Shown here: in pieces, positions 5,259-7,162 of the stretch
Layout: each line of letters begins with the position of its first letter
Numbering within the stretch: position 1 is the stretch's first letter
Assembly (NCBI GenBank): GCA_003554345.1
Contig: PWGE01000276.1
Span: 1 to 7,162, forward strand
Source of the DNA: T1SED10-198M sp003554345 [NCBI: Candidatus Sumerlaeota bacterium]
Lineage (GTDB): Bacteria; Sumerlaeota; T1SED10-198M
Length of the DNA: 7,162 nt
Direction of reading: 5' to 3'
Translations under genes and position numbers: made by a program
The notes under the pieces: model-generated
What the model was told of the DNA's origin: nothing
Database searches by the model: none
Seen by the model: only the letters and a program-made list of their open reading frames with translations

Positions 5259-5860
5259 TTATCTGGCTGAACTTCAGGGATTTCTTCTATTCTCTCAAGA
5301 GGTGCCGGATCAAGGAAAGCCTCTTTTTCATCTATATGTTCACTCCAGAATGCCTGCAATTCCTGAGTGGAGGCACTGAGAATAATGTGAGAGTCAATAA
5401 CCTCATGTCGAATGGCATCAGGGTCTTCTTCCAGCTTATTTTCTAACCATCCGGGATCCGGGAGGTGCAATTGCAATTCCGGTTCTATCTGGCTGACGTA
5501 AGCAAAGCTATGTGCGCCAATATAATGGAGTTGATAGACAGGACTATACTCTATATCTGGCTCATCAGGATAAAAGTCCAGAAAAACCCCCTCCTCAAGT
5601 TCTACCAAATGGGCTTGAAAAATCCCCGTTTTTCCATCTGCATCCGTAAAGCGCAGGATATAAGAATCATTCTCATCTCTCGAAAATTCCCAGATTTCTC
5701 CATTTTCTCCTTGCCATCTGCCGACAAGTTCCGGTTTAAAAACAATGTCTTCTTCAGTATAAAGCGGATATAAGGACAGGATACACCCACCCAGCAAAAA
5801 AAGGATGAGTAATGTCACCGGGATAGCTAAGTAACGCAAGTATTTTGCCCCCTTTTTCAT
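5252..5860 (-). CDS. Predicted lipoprotein of unknown function (CxxSLYPLYTEEDIVF type)
   Basis: The 202-residue product has a basic n-region (MKKGAKYLR), a hydrophobic core and the lipobox LLGGC (Cys26), so it is predicted to be membrane-anchored outside the cytoplasm. After the Cys, ILSLYPLYTEEDIVFKPELV followed by GRW resembles the N terminus of a recurring family of uncharacterised lipoproteins (SLYPLYTxxDxVFxPxLxGxW). The next 100 residues look like a beta-rich, possibly lipocalin-like domain (GEIWEFSRDENDSYILRF, GIFQAHLVELEEGVFLDFYP); the fold is inference. The C-terminal 70 residues are acidic with little pattern. The ATG at 5860 has no ribosome site. A TTG at 5839 has AAGGGGG 8 bases upstream and would still leave a working signal peptide, so the start is uncertain. 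A good promoter lies at 5928-5956. Confidence 0.8.
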   Translation of the reverse strand: MKKGAKYLRYLAIPVTLLILFLLGGCILSLYPLYTEEDIVFKPELVGRWQGENGEIWEFSRDENDSYILRFTDADGKTGIFQAHLVELEEGVFLDFYPDEPDIEYSPVYQLHYIGAHSFAYVSQIEPELQLHLPDPGWLENKLEEDPDAIRHEVIDSHIILSASTQELQAFWSEHIDEKEAFLDPAPLERIEEIPEVQPDNQ

Positions 5861-5927
5861 TTATAATGATATAACTCATAAAAGAGTTTTTTATGATGCC
5901 TTTTTAACCCTTCAGGTACTACTTATC

Positions 5928-5956
5928 ATTATACAGTAAAAACTAATCTTTAACAA
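5928..5956 (-). promoter_or_regulatory. Sigma-70-like promoter for the 202-residue lipoprotein gene
   Basis: On the - strand, TTGTTA (5951-5956) and a perfect TATAAT (5928-5933) are separated by exactly 17 bases. Transcription should begin near 5921, about 60 bases before the ATG at 5860. Confidence 0.55.
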
Positions 5957-5971
5957 GGCAAATTCACTGTA

Positions 5972-5994
5972 ACAAAACAAACCGGCATTTTGCC
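5972..5994 (-). terminator. Weak candidate terminator after the YPER-type lipoprotein gene
   Basis: On the - strand GGCA-AAA-TGCC is followed by GG and then TTTGTTTTGTT. The stem is only 4 bp, so efficiency would be low. The position, about 85 bases past the stop at 6079 and just before the next promoter, is suitable. Confidence 0.3.
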
Positions 5995-6078
5995 ATGTAT
6001 TCTTCACCTGTTCATCTCACCCGACCATTTAAAAAGCAGTTTTTATCAGCCACCATTTTCTGTCTCAACCACAAATAC

Positions 6079-6528
6079 TCATGGGGAGGAGAAAGTTTCT
6101 ACCCGTCCTGTATGCACTCTTTCTAAATGAGCAGGATAATTATTACCCCATTGCACCTGGGAGATATAAATTTTTTCACCGGTTTCTCGAGATAAAACCT
6201 CTTCTATACGGTCAAAGGTAAGGACGTCACCTTTATATATTAATCGCATATCTGACTTTTCAGGGGAAGAGTGAGAATAGTCAAGGAGGTTTTCCCCTCC
6301 TTCAGGCAAATAAATTGTATGATTATAAAAATCCACCGCAAAAGCTATTAAGCCAGGCACTATTCCAATTAATAGTAGACCCCCGTCCATCAGAACCACT
6401 ATTGGATCAATGTTTCCCCTGCTCTGCCCTATCCGCTCAGGATACACCAGCGAACCACACCCTGTCACTACCAGTAAAGATACAATGAGAATCATAACAA
6501 CCATTTTTTGTCCCCTTCGTTTCATCAT
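6079..6528 (-). CDS. Small conserved lipoprotein (YPER... VPGLIAFAVDF...IYLP type)
   Basis: The 149-residue product begins MMKRRGQKMVV, with a hydrophobic stretch and the lipobox VVTGC (Cys24). After it come GSLVYPERIGQSRGNIDP, a hydrophobic segment (about 42-66) and VPGLIAFAVDFYNHTIYLP (57-75). I recall this core from uncharacterised small lipoproteins of Gram-negative bacteria, some distantly like the YceK/YidQ group; that memory is not a search result. The hydrophobic segment could be a second membrane contact. The last 70 residues are soluble and mixed (SDMRLIYKGDVLTFDRIEEV). The ribosome site AAGGAGG (6534-6540) serves either of two adjacent ATGs, 6528 (5 bases) or 6525 (8 bases). The frame extends to 6576, but nothing supports that start. 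The promoter is at 6587-6615. The function is unknown. Confidence 0.83.
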   Translation of the reverse strand: MMKRRGQKMVVMILIVSLLVVTGCGSLVYPERIGQSRGNIDPIVVLMDGGLLLIGIVPGLIAFAVDFYNHTIYLPEGGENLLDYSHSSPEKSDMRLIYKGDVLTFDRIEEVLSRETGEKIYISQVQWGNNYPAHLERVHTGRVETFSSP

Positions 6529-6586
6529 ACCTTCCTCCTTATGCAACATATATGATTCAAGGAATGTTTTATCCACATTGTTCTAC

Positions 6587-6615
6587 AGAATAGCTGGCTG
6601 TGCCGCATATGTCAA
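6587..6615 (-). promoter_or_regulatory. Sigma-70-like promoter for the YPER-type lipoprotein gene
   Basis: On the - strand a perfect TTGACA (6610-6615) is followed after 17 bases by TATTCT (6587-6592, 4 of 6). Transcription would begin near 6580, about 50 bases before the start codon. Confidence 0.55.
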
Positions 6616-6947
6616 AATCTTTTTCATTTTTGATATTAATCGTTATTATCCGGATAGCAAGTACAATTGCCAAAAAACTTATCAAATAATCCCCAAAAGA
6701 GGATAAAGGGTGCTCTTTTTCTTTCTCGGGAATATAACATCCATTTTTTTAAGGAGAGAATGAACCGCTTATTTTATAACCAGAGTTTTTTATAAAAAAC
6801 TGAGAAACAGGGCTGATGGGCAACAACATCCTTTAAAAAGGTTACAGGTTAAAAAGCGCTGTACAGAGTTTTTGATGATGCTTTGTATCGGTGGAGACAT
6901 GAAACTTTCAGCAAAACATAGAGGAACTCATACATCTTTTGCCATAT
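6616..6947. other. Gene-poor, AT-rich intergenic region
   Basis: No gene is supported over these 332 bases. Two mini-frames on the + strand have ribosome-like sites just upstream: 11 codons from ATG 6760 (AAGGAG close before it) and 16 codons from ATG 6899 (GGTGGAGA one base before it). Both are too short and too closely spaced to call. The region also holds an 18-bp A/T palindrome (6784-6801), a CCTTTAAAAAGG inverted repeat (6830-6841), a weak AAAAGAG/CTCTTTT stem (6695-6719), and a 17-bp sequence repeated near 5883. Confidence 0.6.
6784..6801. repeat. Perfect 18-bp palindrome
   Basis: AGTTTTTTATAAAAAACT reads the same on both strands. It could be a regulator site or a local A/T hairpin; it is not adjacent to any promoter I can identify. 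Confidence 0.7.
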
Positions 6948-6987
6948 AAAAAACCCTTCTCCCGGGTTATACATCCCGGAAGAAGGG
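6948..6987 (-). terminator. Intrinsic terminator of hcp
   Basis: On the - strand, 13-base arms (6975-6987 and 6954-6966, one mismatch, CCCGGG and CCCTTCT parts) enclose an 8-base loop and are followed by TTTTTT (6948-6953). The hairpin begins 27 bases after the hcp stop codon. Confidence 0.92.
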
Positions 6988-7014
6988 GGCCCTTACAGGT
7001 TCAGAGAGCGGTCA

Positions 7015-7162
7015 TTAATTACCTGTCATCAGGGCTTTTACATCGCTGTCAGGATCAGATATTGGCTTCAGGTCAAACTTATCCACCAGGACGTCGGCTA
7101 CGGTTGAAGAAAGGAAGGCAGGAAGGGTCGTCCCCAACCGGATATTTTTCACACCCAGTGCC
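7015..7162 (-). CDS. hcp: Hybrid-cluster protein (hydroxylamine reductase), C-terminal end
   Basis: The last 48 residues of a gene that continues past the right edge, ending with TAA at 7015-7017. The sequence [18 protein letters not shown], followed by [15 protein letters not shown], is the characteristic C terminus of Hcp, where LGxKNIRLGPTLPAFLSP is typical; here the Pro after LG is Thr. Hcp is a cytoplasmic enzyme of about 550 residues in most bacteria. It carries a [4Fe-4S] or [2Fe-2S] cluster and a hybrid Fe-S-O cluster, and it reduces hydroxylamine or, more likely in vivo, nitric oxide. The cluster-binding cysteines are outside the window. Its presence suggests an anaerobic or facultative lifestyle with nitrosative-stress defence. 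It ends at its own strong terminator, so it is not joined to the lipoprotein genes. Confidence 0.88.
   Translation of the reverse strand, partial: ALGVKNIRLGTTLPAFLSSTVADVLVDKFDLKPISDPDSDVKALMTGN

Noticed and set aside
6760-6795. 11-codon + strand frame after AAGGAG, possibly a leader peptide
   Set aside because: The ribosome site is only 3 bases away, no + strand gene follows it, and the frame ends inside an A/T palindrome.
1-7162. CRISPR array, transposase, integrase, tRNA or rRNA
   Set aside because: The only repeats are coding low-complexity repeats and short hairpins. No regularly spaced repeats, transposase motifs, terminal inverted repeats or tRNA-like folds were seen.

Overview
The window looks like bacterial chromosomal DNA of moderate-to-low GC. 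Most genes have strong Shine-Dalgarno sites (AAAGGAGG type), promoters fit the sigma-70 pattern, and terminators are intrinsic. The 3' end of a hybrid-cluster protein gene (hcp) at the right edge suggests an anaerobe or facultative anaerobe. The strong ribosome sites and a YchF-like paralogue would suit a Bacillota/Clostridia-like host. The many lipoproteins with relaxed lipoboxes would also suit other phyla, such as spirochaetes. I cannot fix the taxon from sequence alone.

Layout. Positions 1-1797 read on the + strand: the 3' end of a HAD-family phosphatase/phosphomutase gene, a YchF/OLA1-like P-loop NTPase whose P-loop differs from the canonical YchF one, and a 104-residue protein I do not recognise. 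A strong bidirectional terminator (1825-1865) separates this block from the rest, which is all on the - strand. Reading the - strand from right to left: the 3' end of hcp (7015-7162) with its terminator (6948-6987); a gene-poor stretch; a small lipoprotein with a conserved VPG..AFAVDF..IYLP core (6079-6528); a larger lipoprotein (5252-5860); a YbjQ/UPF0145-family protein (4659-5003); and then four consecutive lipoprotein genes ending at the shared terminator.

The four-gene cluster (4431 down to 1888) is the most unusual part. Three genes encode lipoproteins whose mature parts are almost pure Pro/Glu/Asp, with no Lys or His and a single Arg among all three, and all carry P-[DE]-D-L-F at or near the C terminus. 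The fourth is a PfpI/DJ-1-family protein carrying a lipoprotein signal. Its lipobox segment is identical over 12 residues, and over 20 nucleotides, to that of the neighbouring acidic lipoprotein. This suggests a cell-envelope locus that grew by duplication and leader sharing, in which an exported, membrane-anchored DJ-1-type enzyme is made together with extended polyanionic lipoproteins. The function is unknown. Six of the eight - strand genes in the window encode predicted lipoproteins.

Several starts were moved to agree with ribosome binding sites: 2535, 3177, 3923, 5003 and 6528. Long + strand Ser/Gly-rich or Leu/Val-rich reading frames opposite the acidic lipoprotein genes are shadows of the low-complexity Pro/Glu codons.
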